From positions 634 through 14,059 of the forward strand of contig PLWR01000122.1 in the NCBI GenBank assembly GCA_003165615.1: a stretch of DNA of 13,426 bases, given 5' to 3'. How positions within the stretch are numbered: the first letter of the stretch is position 1; every line of letters begins with the position of its first letter. This DNA is from Acidobacteriota bacterium. Its GTDB lineage: Bacteria > Acidobacteriota > Terriglobia > UBA7540. The position numbers were made by a program, and so were the translations under genes. Positions 1-6,800 of the stretch are shown piece by piece. A model generated the notes under the pieces. That model ran no database searches and had not been told where the DNA came from. It saw nothing but the letters and a program-made list of their open reading frames with translations.

Positions 1-72
1 ACGAGTGACGAGTGACAAGTGACGAGTCTTAGGGCTCTTGCTTGTCAATCATCACTCGTCACACATCACTGC
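1..72. repeat. Inverted pair of degenerate heptamer arrays (ACGAGTG family)
   Basis: Positions 1-28 are four 7-bp units (ACGAGTG, ACGAGTG, ACAAGTG, ACGAGTC). Positions 45-72 hold four more heptamers (TCAATCA, TCACTCG, TCACACA, TCACTGC) that read as the same kind of word on the opposite strand. The two arms could pair, with about 16 nt between them. The array lies directly upstream of the receptor gene and may continue beyond the left edge of the window. The period is seen directly; any function is unknown. Confidence 0.7.
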
Positions 73-254
73 TTTTTGCCCCCCAGGATCCGGTGAAACT
101 CCGGGGCCGACGGTACAGTCCGGATGAAAGAAGGTTAGGCCGGTCTACGTTTACCGGACATTGCTGCCCTCGTGATGAGCGGGGGTGGCCGTCCACTATT
201 ACGTCTGCCTGCGCCAACCATCCCTCCTCCTGCCCCCACCATGAGGCTATTTCT

Positions 255-3200
255 TTGGGACCCACAATCGGACGAAGTTCTGTTTTCTGCGCAGGGCGCG
301 CGTTTGCAATGCTGTTCGCGTTGATCGTTATTTCTCTGGCTCCATGCCGCCTTCAGGCGCAGAGCTGGAACAGTCTTCTGGAAGGATTGATAACCGATCC
401 CAGTGGCGCAGTGATTCCGCAGGCTGATCTAACCTTAAAAAACACCGCTTCGGGACAGGTTCGGCACACCCTCACGAACGCGCAGGGTTTCTACACCTTT
501 CCGCTGATACCCGTGGGCGCTTACGATTTGACCGTTGTCGCGCCCGGATTTGCCCTCCGCACAGTGCGCGGGATCTCGCTGCAGGTAGGGCGCTCCGACC
601 GGATTGACCTCACGCTGCAACTCGGTCGAGGGCAGTCTTCCGTGCAGGTGGATGACCGTCCGCCACTGGTGCAGGCTGCCTCACCAGCGATCGGCGACGA
701 GATTTCAAATCAACGGGTCAATTCCCTGCCCTTGAATGGACGCCAGTTTTCGCAACTCGCCTTGCTGGCCGCCGGAGCGGTTCCACCCTATCCCAATGGC
801 GCCACCCAACAATTCAACACTCCCGCGCTGGGATTGGGTTTTTCCGTGGACGGCCAACGCTCCGAGCGCAACAACTTCTCGCTGGATGGTATTACTCTGA
901 TCGAACCCTTTGCGAACAGCCTCACCGCCAGCCCCTCCACTGACGCCATCCGCGAATTCCGCGTGGTGGAGAGTTCGTACGCGGCGGACCAGGGAATTGT
1001 CTCCGGCGCCCAGGTGAATATCGTGAGCCGGTCCGGCTCCAATGTTTTTGCGGGCACGGCTTATGAATTTCTCCGCAATAGCGCGCTTGACGCCAAAAAC
1101 TTCTTCGATGATCCTACGCTCCCCATTCCACCTTTCCGGCAGAATCAATTTGGGGCAAGCTTCGGTGGTCCCATTCGCCGCGACCGTACGTTCTTTTTTG
1201 CCCAGTATGAAGGATTCCGGATTCGCCAGAGACTCACCAACACCACTTTGCTGCCTACGGCATCTGAGCGCGAAGGCGACTTTAGCGGAATCAATCCTGC
1301 CACTGGCCAGCCTTTTCCTGCGATCATCAATCCTTCCACGGGTCAGCCATTCTCCGGCAACCAGGTCGCTCCAGCGGACATGAACGCTCTCTCCGTCGCG
1401 CTTCTGAACCGCGTCCCGCTGCCGAATCAGCCGAATGCAGCGCTGGGCTCTGATAACAGCATTGATACGGGCATGCACAGCTTGACGGCCAATCAGTTCA
1501 CTGCTCGTATTGACCACCAGGTGAACTCCAAAGAGCAACTCTTTGGGCGCGTGCTGGTGTCACGCGATACGCAAACCATACCTTTCGTGCCAGACAGCTT
1601 CGCCAACAATCCCTCCGCGCCGCCGGGATTTGGCGATGACGTGCGGGACTCAGGCGTCAACCTTGCGCTTGGCTTCACGTCCATTTTCCGGCCGACGCTG
1701 ATCAATGATTTCCGGTTCGGTTATTCCTTTTACGATGGCACCAAGCAGGGGCAGAACATTCACAGCGGCTTCTTGCAGTCGCTCGACCTCACCCGCGCCG
1801 CGGGCACAACCAACGATGGTATTCCCGCCATCGATATTCCCGGCTATGCCGATCTGGGTGACAGCGACATCTTCCAGCCCGAGGACCGCAAAAACCACAC
1901 CTTCCAATTCACCGATAGCCTGGTGTGGGTGAAAGGGCGGCACACCTTGCAGGTGGGCGGCGACCTGCGCCGGCTGCGACTTTCCTACCTGGTGGAAGAT
2001 TTTGGCCAGGGCATCTTTCAATTTGATGATGGGGCAAGTTCGGTTTCAGGCACGGCATATACGGATTTCCTGCTGGGCAGGCCGTTCCTTTCCTACGCCC
2101 AGGCGGGCAATTCCGGCGGCAACGACCGCTTGAATTATGCGGGGCTCTACTTCACCGATGAGTTTCATTTCACCCCGCGCTTGAGCCTCACCTACGGACT
2201 GCGCGAGGAGTTCTATTCGCCCGCCGTGAATGTTGATGGGCGAGCGTCGATTCTGGATCCCACTGACGCCTCGCGGTTTATTGTGCTCAATAACCACGGC
2301 CAGGCCGCCTCACTTACATCAAGTCCCTTCATCCAGCAGCTTACTTCTCTCTACGGTTTGCAATTCGAAACCTCGCAACAGGCCGGCTTGCCGAATTCGC
2401 TGATTAAGCCCGATTGGAATAACTGGGCGCCGCGCCTGGGGTTTGGCTATGACCTGACGGGCGACGGAAAGAATGTGCTGCGCGGAGGAGTTGGCGTTTT
2501 CAATTCGCTCATGGAACTTGACTACACGGCGGAAACGCGCCTGAGCGCGCCGCTTACCGAGTTCCTTCTGGGCCTTGATTTATGCCGCTTTTATGGTCCC
2601 GGCGCCTGCGGGCAATCTTATGCGCCACAAATTCTCACCTATCAACTTGGCTTCGCGCTCGGCAACCAGGAACCCACAGCCATCTCCTCACCGCCGGACA
2701 TCCGCAATGGGTACGTTTATGAGTGGAGTTTATCTTACGAGCATGCTATTACCCATCATACTGTTCTTTCCTTGAGTTATACGGGATCCGATGGGCACAA
2801 ACTTCCCCGCCGCGGATTGCAAAACCAGGGCGTGCCGAATCTTCCCGGCGAGCGTCTGGGATATCACCCGCAGCCCGGGTCCAACCAGTACATCCGCGAT
2901 ACCGATGTGAACTCCAACTACAACGGGCTGGTGGCACGGCTGGAGCGCCGCTTTTCCGGGGGACTCTCGTTTGTTGCGGCATACACTTACGCCAAATCCC
3001 TGGACACGGCGTCTGGACTGGACGGCACGGACCAACCGCAGGATAATTACAACATGCGTGCCGAATATGGCCTTTCCGACTTCGACATGCGGCAGCGAGT
3101 CTCGCTTTCAGGGGTGTGGCAATTGCCCTTCGGGGCCAAAAACAGATGGGCGCAAATAGGCGTTGCAAGCCGCCTATTCGGCGGATGGCAAGTTGCCAAC

Positions 3201-3647
3201 ATCATTGCGCTGCAAAGCGGACAACCGCTGACCACGGTGCTCGCGACCGCCCTGAGCGGGACGCAATCGAACGGGACCGACCGGCCGGACCTGGTTGCCG
3301 ATCCCAATCTGCCCACTGGCCAACGCGGCCCGAGCCACTGGTTCAATACCAGTGCCTTTGCCGCCCCACCGATTTACACGGACGCGCAAGGGTCCTACAG
3401 CATTCCTGGCAACGAAGGCCGCAATGTTGTCACGGGCCCCGGCCTGGGAAGCTGGGACGCGACGCTGGAGCGGCGCTTCCGCCTGCGCGAGAATTTGAAC
3501 CTGGATTTTCGCACCGACTTCTTCAACCTCACCAACCACCCGAATTTCAATCGTCCCGGCTTAATTGTTGGAACCACACAGTTTGGAGAGATCTCCTCCG
3601 CCGATAATTCGCGGCAGATCCAGTTCTCCCTGCGATTAAATTGGTGA
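255..3647 (+). CDS. TonB-dependent-receptor-like outer-membrane protein with carboxypeptidase-regulatory-like domain
   Basis: This is a large outer-membrane beta-barrel of the Oar/SusC-like type found in acidobacteria, probably taking up or binding a large substrate; the substrate cannot be read from the sequence. I prefer the TTG at 255 (1130 aa). It has a GAGG Shine-Dalgarno 8 nt upstream and gives a signal peptide with basic residues, a hydrophobic core (AMLFALIVISLA) and a cleavage site near LQA/QS at residue 35. The ATG at 309 lacks a basic n-region. A frame open back to TTG 42 adds 71 residues that do not look like protein. After the signal come a beta-sandwich carboxypeptidase-regulatory-like domain (about 42-124, GLITDPSGAVIP to LTLQLG), a plug-like region (about 150-265, with LPLNGRQFSQL and SVDGQRSERNNF), then a long barrel ending in RLNW. 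The terminal aromatic residue fits the outer-membrane assembly signal. I recognise no clear TonB box. No hairpin terminator follows, so the small gene at 3743 could be co-transcribed. Confidence 0.88.
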   Translation: MGPTIGRSSVFCAGRAFAMLFALIVISLAPCRLQAQSWNSLLEGLITDPSGAVIPQADLTLKNTASGQVRHTLTNAQGFYTFPLIPVGAYDLTVVAPGFALRTVRGISLQVGRSDRIDLTLQLGRGQSSVQVDDRPPLVQAASPAIGDEISNQRVNSLPLNGRQFSQLALLAAGAVPPYPNGATQQFNTPALGLGFSVDGQRSERNNFSLDGITLIEPFANSLTASPSTDAIREFRVVESSYAADQGIVSGAQVNIVSRSGSNVFAGTAYEFLRNSALDAKNFFDDPTLPIPPFRQNQFGASFGGPIRRDRTFFFAQYEGFRIRQRLTNTTLLPTASEREGDFSGINPATGQPFPAIINPSTGQPFSGNQVAPADMNALSVALLNRVPLPNQPNAALGSDNSIDTGMHSLTANQFTARIDHQVNSKEQLFGRVLVSRDTQTIPFVPDSFANNPSAPPGFGDDVRDSGVNLALGFTSIFRPTLINDFRFGYSFYDGTKQGQNIHSGFLQSLDLTRAAGTTNDGIPAIDIPGYADLGDSDIFQPEDRKNHTFQFTDSLVWVKGRHTLQVGGDLRRLRLSYLVEDFGQGIFQFDDGASSVSGTAYTDFLLGRPFLSYAQAGNSGGNDRLNYAGLYFTDEFHFTPRLSLTYGLREEFYSPAVNVDGRASILDPTDASRFIVLNNHGQAASLTSSPFIQQLTSLYGLQFETSQQAGLPNSLIKPDWNNWAPRLGFGYDLTGDGKNVLRGGVGVFNSLMELDYTAETRLSAPLTEFLLGLDLCRFYGPGACGQSYAPQILTYQLGFALGNQEPTAISSPPDIRNGYVYEWSLSYEHAITHHTVLSLSYTGSDGHKLPRRGLQNQGVPNLPGERLGYHPQPGSNQYIRDTDVNSNYNGLVARLERRFSGGLSFVAAYTYAKSLDTASGLDGTDQPQDNYNMRAEYGLSDFDMRQRVSLSGVWQLPFGAKNRWAQIGVASRLFGGWQVANIIALQSGQPLTTVLATALSGTQSNGTDRPDLVADPNLPTGQRGPSHWFNTSAFAAPPIYTDAQGSYSIPGNEGRNVVTGPGLGSWDATLERRFRLRENLNLDFRTDFFNLTNHPNFNRPGLIVGTTQFGEISSADNSRQIQFSLRLNW

Positions 3648-3698
3648 AGATTTGCTCCCGCACGAAATTGAGTAACCTTTTGCTTCAATCCTGCGTCA

Positions 3699-3720
3699 AA
3701 TGCTTTGAAGGGCAAGCATT
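3699..3720 (+). other. Small hairpin upstream of the secreted-protein gene
   Basis: AATGCTT (3699-3705) and AAGCATT (3714-3720) form a perfect 7-bp stem with an 8-nt loop. It sits 5 nt before the AGGAGG ribosome binding site of the gene at 3743. There is no T-run after it, so it is not a normal intrinsic terminator. It could affect message processing or translation of the downstream gene, or be chance. Confidence 0.3.
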
Positions 3721-3742
3721 AGCATAGGAGGCTAGCAACTGT

Positions 3743-4144
3743 ATGAAAGTGAAAGGGAGAAGTTTGTTCGTCGGGTCTTTGGCCACGATTCTATTGTCCA
3801 CGTGTGTTGGATTCGCGGCCGGAGGTTCACATAAATCATCCGAACGTCGGACAGAGGTAACGTTCCCAACCACCACGAAGCTCAACAACGGTAGTACGCT
3901 GGCGGCGGGAACCTATCAAATGGCAGTCCCGGATAATTCCCAGACGCCTGCCGTGACTTTCTCACAAGACGGCAAGGTTGTGGCCACGATCGAGGCCAAA
4001 GTTGTAACGGGAGAGAAAAAGAACGACGCGACTGAAATCGACAGCATCAATCAAGGCGACGCGCAGACGTTGACCTCCATTCATCCCGCGGGATGGAACG
4101 AAGAAATCGTCTTTGGTTCGGATGCGCAGGACATGTCCCACTAA
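3743..4144 (+). CDS. Small secreted protein, distant relative of the tandem pair at 11556 and 12264
   Basis: The 133-aa product has no function I recognise. The start is set by AGGAGG at 3726-3731, 11 nt upstream of the ATG. The N-terminus is a typical export signal: basic MKVKGR, a hydrophobic core (SLFVGSLATILLSTCVGF), then a likely cleavage after GFAA. The mature part is short and looks beta-rich. It shares a pattern with the proteins at 11556 and 12264: LAAGTYQM against LASGDYNV, then a KVVATIEAKVV strand, then a C-terminal EEIVF against SEVI(V/E)F. I infer a common fold and a periplasmic or surface location. It lies 95 bp after the receptor gene on the same strand and is followed by a strong terminator, so it ends that transcription unit. 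Confidence 0.8.
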   Translation: MKVKGRSLFVGSLATILLSTCVGFAAGGSHKSSERRTEVTFPTTTKLNNGSTLAAGTYQMAVPDNSQTPAVTFSQDGKVVATIEAKVVTGEKKNDATEIDSINQGDAQTLTSIHPAGWNEEIVFGSDAQDMSH

Positions 4145-4173
4145 AACCATGAAGCGGCAAAGGCTTCAGCTGG

Positions 4174-4200
4174 GGGCGGCCGAAAGGCCGCTCTCATTTT
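4174..4200 (+). terminator. Rho-independent terminator after the secreted-protein gene
   Basis: GCGGCC (4176-4181), loop GAAA, GGCCGC (4186-4191) form a perfect GC-rich 6-bp stem closed by a stable tetraloop, followed by TCTCATTTT. It lies 30 nt after the stop of the gene at 3743 and is oriented for the plus strand. The T-run is short and interrupted. There is no T-run on the other strand, so it is not likely to stop acsA transcription. Confidence 0.7.
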
Positions 4201-4261
4201 CCCACTGAGCGCCAATGATCCCCGGCATTCGTCAGGAATGGCCGGCAGGAGGATGCAGCAC

Positions 4262-4471
4262 ATGGATCAAGAAAAACGTCCGTTGGCTTGCAAGGCATGC
4301 GATGGTTTGGGATTTCGAATCGAAGCGCGCGGTGGATCTTTTGCCACCTGCACCCGCTGCAACGGAACAGGTGAGGATGAGCCGGCGCGAACCACAATCC
4401 CTAATCGTCAAGCGTTGAGAGATCGCCGGTTGGCAATCCGAGTTCCCACGCTTTCAATACCCTGCGCATGA
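4262..4471 (+). CDS. Small CxxCxGxG zinc-ribbon-like protein
   Basis: This 69-aa protein has two CxxCxGxG motifs, CKACDGLG (residues 10-17) and CTRCNGTG (residues 30-37), separated by a short linker. This is the spacing of one zinc site of the DnaJ cysteine-rich domain, so it probably binds one zinc ion; there is no J-domain. Such stand-alone proteins are often annotated as hypothetical or as molecular-chaperone-like zinc fingers; no client or role can be inferred here. I chose the ATG at 4262 because AGGAGG at 4247-4252 lies 9 nt upstream; the in-frame ATG at 4253 abuts that site directly. The last 23 codons overlap the 3' end of acsA on the other strand and look non-conserved. It lies after the terminator of the previous gene, and I see no clear promoter of its own. 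Confidence 0.68.
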   Translation: MDQEKRPLACKACDGLGFRIEARGGSFATCTRCNGTGEDEPARTTIPNRQALRDRRLAIRVPTLSIPCA

Positions 4472-6146
4472 TTTTTCCGCTTCGCGTCTTGGGAAGCTTT
4501 TCGCGGAATTCAATCTCGCGCGGCGCGGCGTGCGCGGCCAATTTTTGCTTCACGTATTTTTGGATCTCTTCCTTCAGTTCATCGCTGGGGGTGTATCCAT
4601 CGCGCAGTGAAATAAACGCCTTGATGATGTGACCGCGCATCAAATCGGGCTTGCCAATTACGCCCGCTTCGGCAACGGCGGGGTGCTCCACCAGGCAGCT
4701 CTCAACCTCAAAGGGTCCCACATTTTCGCCCGCCGTAATGATCAGGTCGTCCACGCGCCCCTGGAACCAGAAATAGCCGTCCGGGTCCTTATAAGCGCTA
4801 TCGCCGGTGACATACCAACCCGGAATGCGGAAATAGGACTCATAGCGCTCCGGCTGTTTCCAGATCGTTTTCATCATGCCCGGCCACCCGGGCTTTACCA
4901 CCAGGTTGCCGAGAGTATTGGGTGGAACTTCCTTCCCCTCGTCATCGACGATGGTGGCGTACACCCCAGGAATAGGCCGTCCCATCGAGCCGGGGCGGAT
5001 AGTCATGGCGGGATAATTCGAAACCAGGATATGACCTGTCTCGGTCATCCACCAATTGTCATGGATCCGCCGCCCGTAGGTTCGCCAGCCCCACCACACC
5101 ACTTCCGGATTCAGCGGTTCGCCCACGCTCAGCACATGCCGCAGGCTGGAAAGATCGAATCGTTGCGCCACGTCTTCACCCGCTGCCATCAACATGCGGA
5201 AAGCTGTGGGAGCGCTGTACCAGATGTTAATGCGAAAGCGCTGAATGGTCTCGTACCAATCGGCGGCATTGAATCTGCCGCCTCTGATTAAGTTGGTGGC
5301 GCCATTGAGCCATGGTGAAAAAATGCCGTAAGACGTTCCCGTTACCCAGCCGGGGTCAGCGGTGCACCAATAAATATCGTCTTCTTGCATATCGAGCACC
5401 CAGCGGCCGGTCATCAGGTGCCCCAGCATCGCCTTTTGCACGTGCAGCACGCCCTTGGGTTTTCCCGTCGAGCCCGAGGTGTAGTGCATGATGAGCGGGT
5501 CATCGAGCGTCAGCCACTCAATTTCCGTCCGGTCGTCAGCCTTTTCCATCAGGGCTTCGTAACTCTTCTGCCCCTCCCCCAATTCACCCGGTGAGGCGCC
5601 CACCAGAATGATGTGCTTCAAGGCGGGCAGATCGTATTGCGGCACGCGCTCCACCAGAGCCGGCGATGTCACCAAGGCCACGGCTTCCGCATTGGCCATG
5701 CGATCCCGAACGGCATCTTCCATAAAGGCTTCAAAGAGCGGGCTGGGAATCGCGCCGATTTTCAGAATGCCGAGGATGGCGATGTAAAGCTCCGGCCGGC
5801 GCCCCAGGAACACGAACACTCGGTCGCCCTTGCCCACGCCCAGCTTGCGCAGGACGTTGGCGAAGCGGTTCGATTGCAGCGACATGTCCTCAAAGGTGAA
5901 TCGTTCGGTGCGTTCCTTATCGGTGAAGATCAGGGCGAGTTTATTGCGGCGGCCACGCGTCAGGTGACGGTCAATGGCCTCATGCGCCATGTTCACCTTG
6001 CCGGTCTTGGACCAATCAAACTCGTCGTAGACATCTTCCCAGCGGAACGACGCGGCGCGCGCGTCATAGTCCTTGAGATGGTGGGTATGGGGATCGTCCA
6101 GCGGCAGCAGAACATTATTCATGTCAGACATGGGTTTCGTGGCCAT
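4401..6146 (-). CDS. acsA: Acetate-CoA ligase (acetyl-CoA synthetase, AMP-forming)
   Basis: The enzyme activates acetate with ATP and CoA to acetyl-CoA through an acetyl-AMP intermediate in the cytoplasm. At 581 aa it matches the shorter, Bacillus AcsA-like form rather than the roughly 650-aa enterobacterial Acs. Motifs in order: the P-loop YTSGSTGKPKG (222-232); DNWWMTETG (363-371), where the double tryptophan is typical of small-acyl ligases; the hinge region GRVDDLIITAGENVGPFEVE (463-482); and KTRSGK (553-558), where K558 is the catalytic lysine that protein acetyltransferases modify in this family. The ATG is supported by GAGGT 7 nt upstream (6154-6158 region). It is the last of five minus-strand genes running from glcD. 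Its upstream region holds a heptamer array and a REP element, so its own promoter is not clear. Propionate could also be a substrate. Confidence 0.93.
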   Translation of the reverse strand: MATKPMSDMNNVLLPLDDPHTHHLKDYDARAASFRWEDVYDEFDWSKTGKVNMAHEAIDRHLTRGRRNKLALIFTDKERTERFTFEDMSLQSNRFANVLRKLGVGKGDRVFVFLGRRPELYIAILGILKIGAIPSPLFEAFMEDAVRDRMANAEAVALVTSPALVERVPQYDLPALKHIILVGASPGELGEGQKSYEALMEKADDRTEIEWLTLDDPLIMHYTSGSTGKPKGVLHVQKAMLGHLMTGRWVLDMQEDDIYWCTADPGWVTGTSYGIFSPWLNGATNLIRGGRFNAADWYETIQRFRINIWYSAPTAFRMLMAAGEDVAQRFDLSSLRHVLSVGEPLNPEVVWWGWRTYGRRIHDNWWMTETGHILVSNYPAMTIRPGSMGRPIPGVYATIVDDEGKEVPPNTLGNLVVKPGWPGMMKTIWKQPERYESYFRIPGWYVTGDSAYKDPDGYFWFQGRVDDLIITAGENVGPFEVESCLVEHPAVAEAGVIGKPDLMRGHIIKAFISLRDGYTPSDELKEEIQKYVKQKLAAHAAPREIEFREKLPKTRSGKIMRRVLKAWELGLPTGDLSTLDD

Positions 6147-6165
6147 TAGGGAAACCTCGTTTGGA

Positions 6166-6218
6166 ATTGTCGATTGATAATTGCCGATTTTCGATTTTCG
6201 ATTGCTGATTGACGATTG
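6166..6218. repeat. Heptamer array R1 (ATTNNNN family)
   Basis: Seven consecutive 7-bp units start with ATT: ATTGTCG, ATTGATA, ATTGCCG, ATTTTCG, ATTTTCG, ATTGCTG, ATTGACG, then a partial ATTG. The same family recurs in reverse orientation at 6768-6800, so the two bracket the gene at 6251-6691. This array fills most of the space upstream of acsA (20 nt before its ATG). Confidence 0.8.
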
Positions 6219-6232
6219 AAAAGGCAGTAAAT

Positions 6233-6264
6233 GTAGCGCGGACCTGTTTTTTAGGTCCGCGGCT
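6233..6264. repeat. REP-like palindromic element, GTAGCGC type (single copy)
   Basis: It opens with GTAGCGC, then stem GCGGACCT (6238-6245), loop GTTTTT, and AGGTCCGC (6252-6259). It resembles both units at 8151-8204 in the GTAGCGC lead and the GACCT...AGGTC stem, but has a longer loop. It contains the stop codon and last few codons of the gene at 6251, so the element ends that reading frame. It could also act as a 3' mRNA hairpin for that gene. Confidence 0.65.
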
Positions 6265-6691
6265 TTTCCCTGTCAATCGGGACGGACGAAATACCAGCAA
6301 CCTTCTCAAGCCCTTTAATGACCGCTTCATTTGTGATAGGGGAAAGGCCGAAGTGGAAATTTTGCATGTTCTGCTTGAACTCAGCAAACCATGGCTCGCC
6401 ATCAATTCGAGTCCTCTCGCCCAGATAAGCACCTTGTCTGCCCGAGGCCCTGTTTTCGCCATTCTCATTGTTCATTTCGACGTTATCAACCATAAACCAT
6501 TCAATCAAGTAATAGTGGTAGGTGGGTTTGGCCTTTTCGCCGGCGATTAACCACACACGTGCTCTGTTGGGCAATCTAAGGTTCTTGTGCGAGAAAATCC
6601 CGAAGCAGGCAAGGGGCTTTTCTGGCCACCCCCGTTCTTTGATCTTGTGGTATTGAACCCAGTCCATCGTCACCTGATCTGCGGATGACAT
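6251..6691 (-). CDS. Hypothetical protein, possible PUA/EVE-like fold
   Basis: This 146-aa protein is soluble, with no signal peptide or membrane segment. It is well supported as a gene by a near-ideal Shine-Dalgarno, GGAGGTGA, at 6699-6706, 7 nt before the ATG. An AT-rich TAATAAT stretch upstream could hold a -10 box. The pattern WVQYHKIKERGWPEK, LPNRARVWLIAG, then YHYYLIEWFMVDNVE (residues 58-72) is reminiscent of small beta-barrel domains of the PUA/EVE type, which bind modified bases in nucleic acids; this is pattern memory only and unverified. The C-terminal half has WFAEFKQNMQNFHFGLSPI. Its GC content is visibly lower than the neighbouring glc and acs genes, and it is bracketed by inverted heptamer arrays, which suggests acquisition by transfer. 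Its 3' end runs into a REP element, so its last residues may not be original. Confidence 0.72.
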   Translation of the reverse strand: MSSADQVTMDWVQYHKIKERGWPEKPLACFGIFSHKNLRLPNRARVWLIAGEKAKPTYHYYLIEWFMVDNVEMNNENGENRASGRQGAYLGERTRIDGEPWFAEFKQNMQNFHFGLSPITNEAVIKGLEKVAGISSVPIDREKPRT

Positions 6692-6767
6692 CCTGACTTC
6701 ACCTCCATCAGGAATTATTAAATGACCTTACTGAAAACTAATCACTGATAGCTGAATCACCCGGGGT

Positions 6768-6800
6768 TCAATCGAAAATCGAAAATCGTCAATCGGCAAT
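6768..6800. repeat. Heptamer array R2, inverted relative to R1
   Basis: Read on the minus strand it is ATTGCCG, ATTGACG, ATTTTCG, ATTTTCG, ATTGA: four full heptamers and a partial. These words also occur in R1 (6166-6218), in opposite orientation. The array overlaps the glcF stop codon (6789-6791) and supplies its last codons. Confidence 0.8.

Noticed and set aside
1..72. Possible CRISPR array
   Set aside because: The units are 7 bp, adjacent and without spacers; this is a short-period repeat, not a CRISPR.
705..1538. A 277-codon minus-strand frame inside the receptor gene
   Set aside because: It is antisense to the plug and early barrel of the receptor; there is no start signal or domain.
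5613..6149. Plus-strand frames opposite acsA (also 4629-5291)
   Set aside because: They are mirror frames of a well-conserved acsA with no protein-like pattern.
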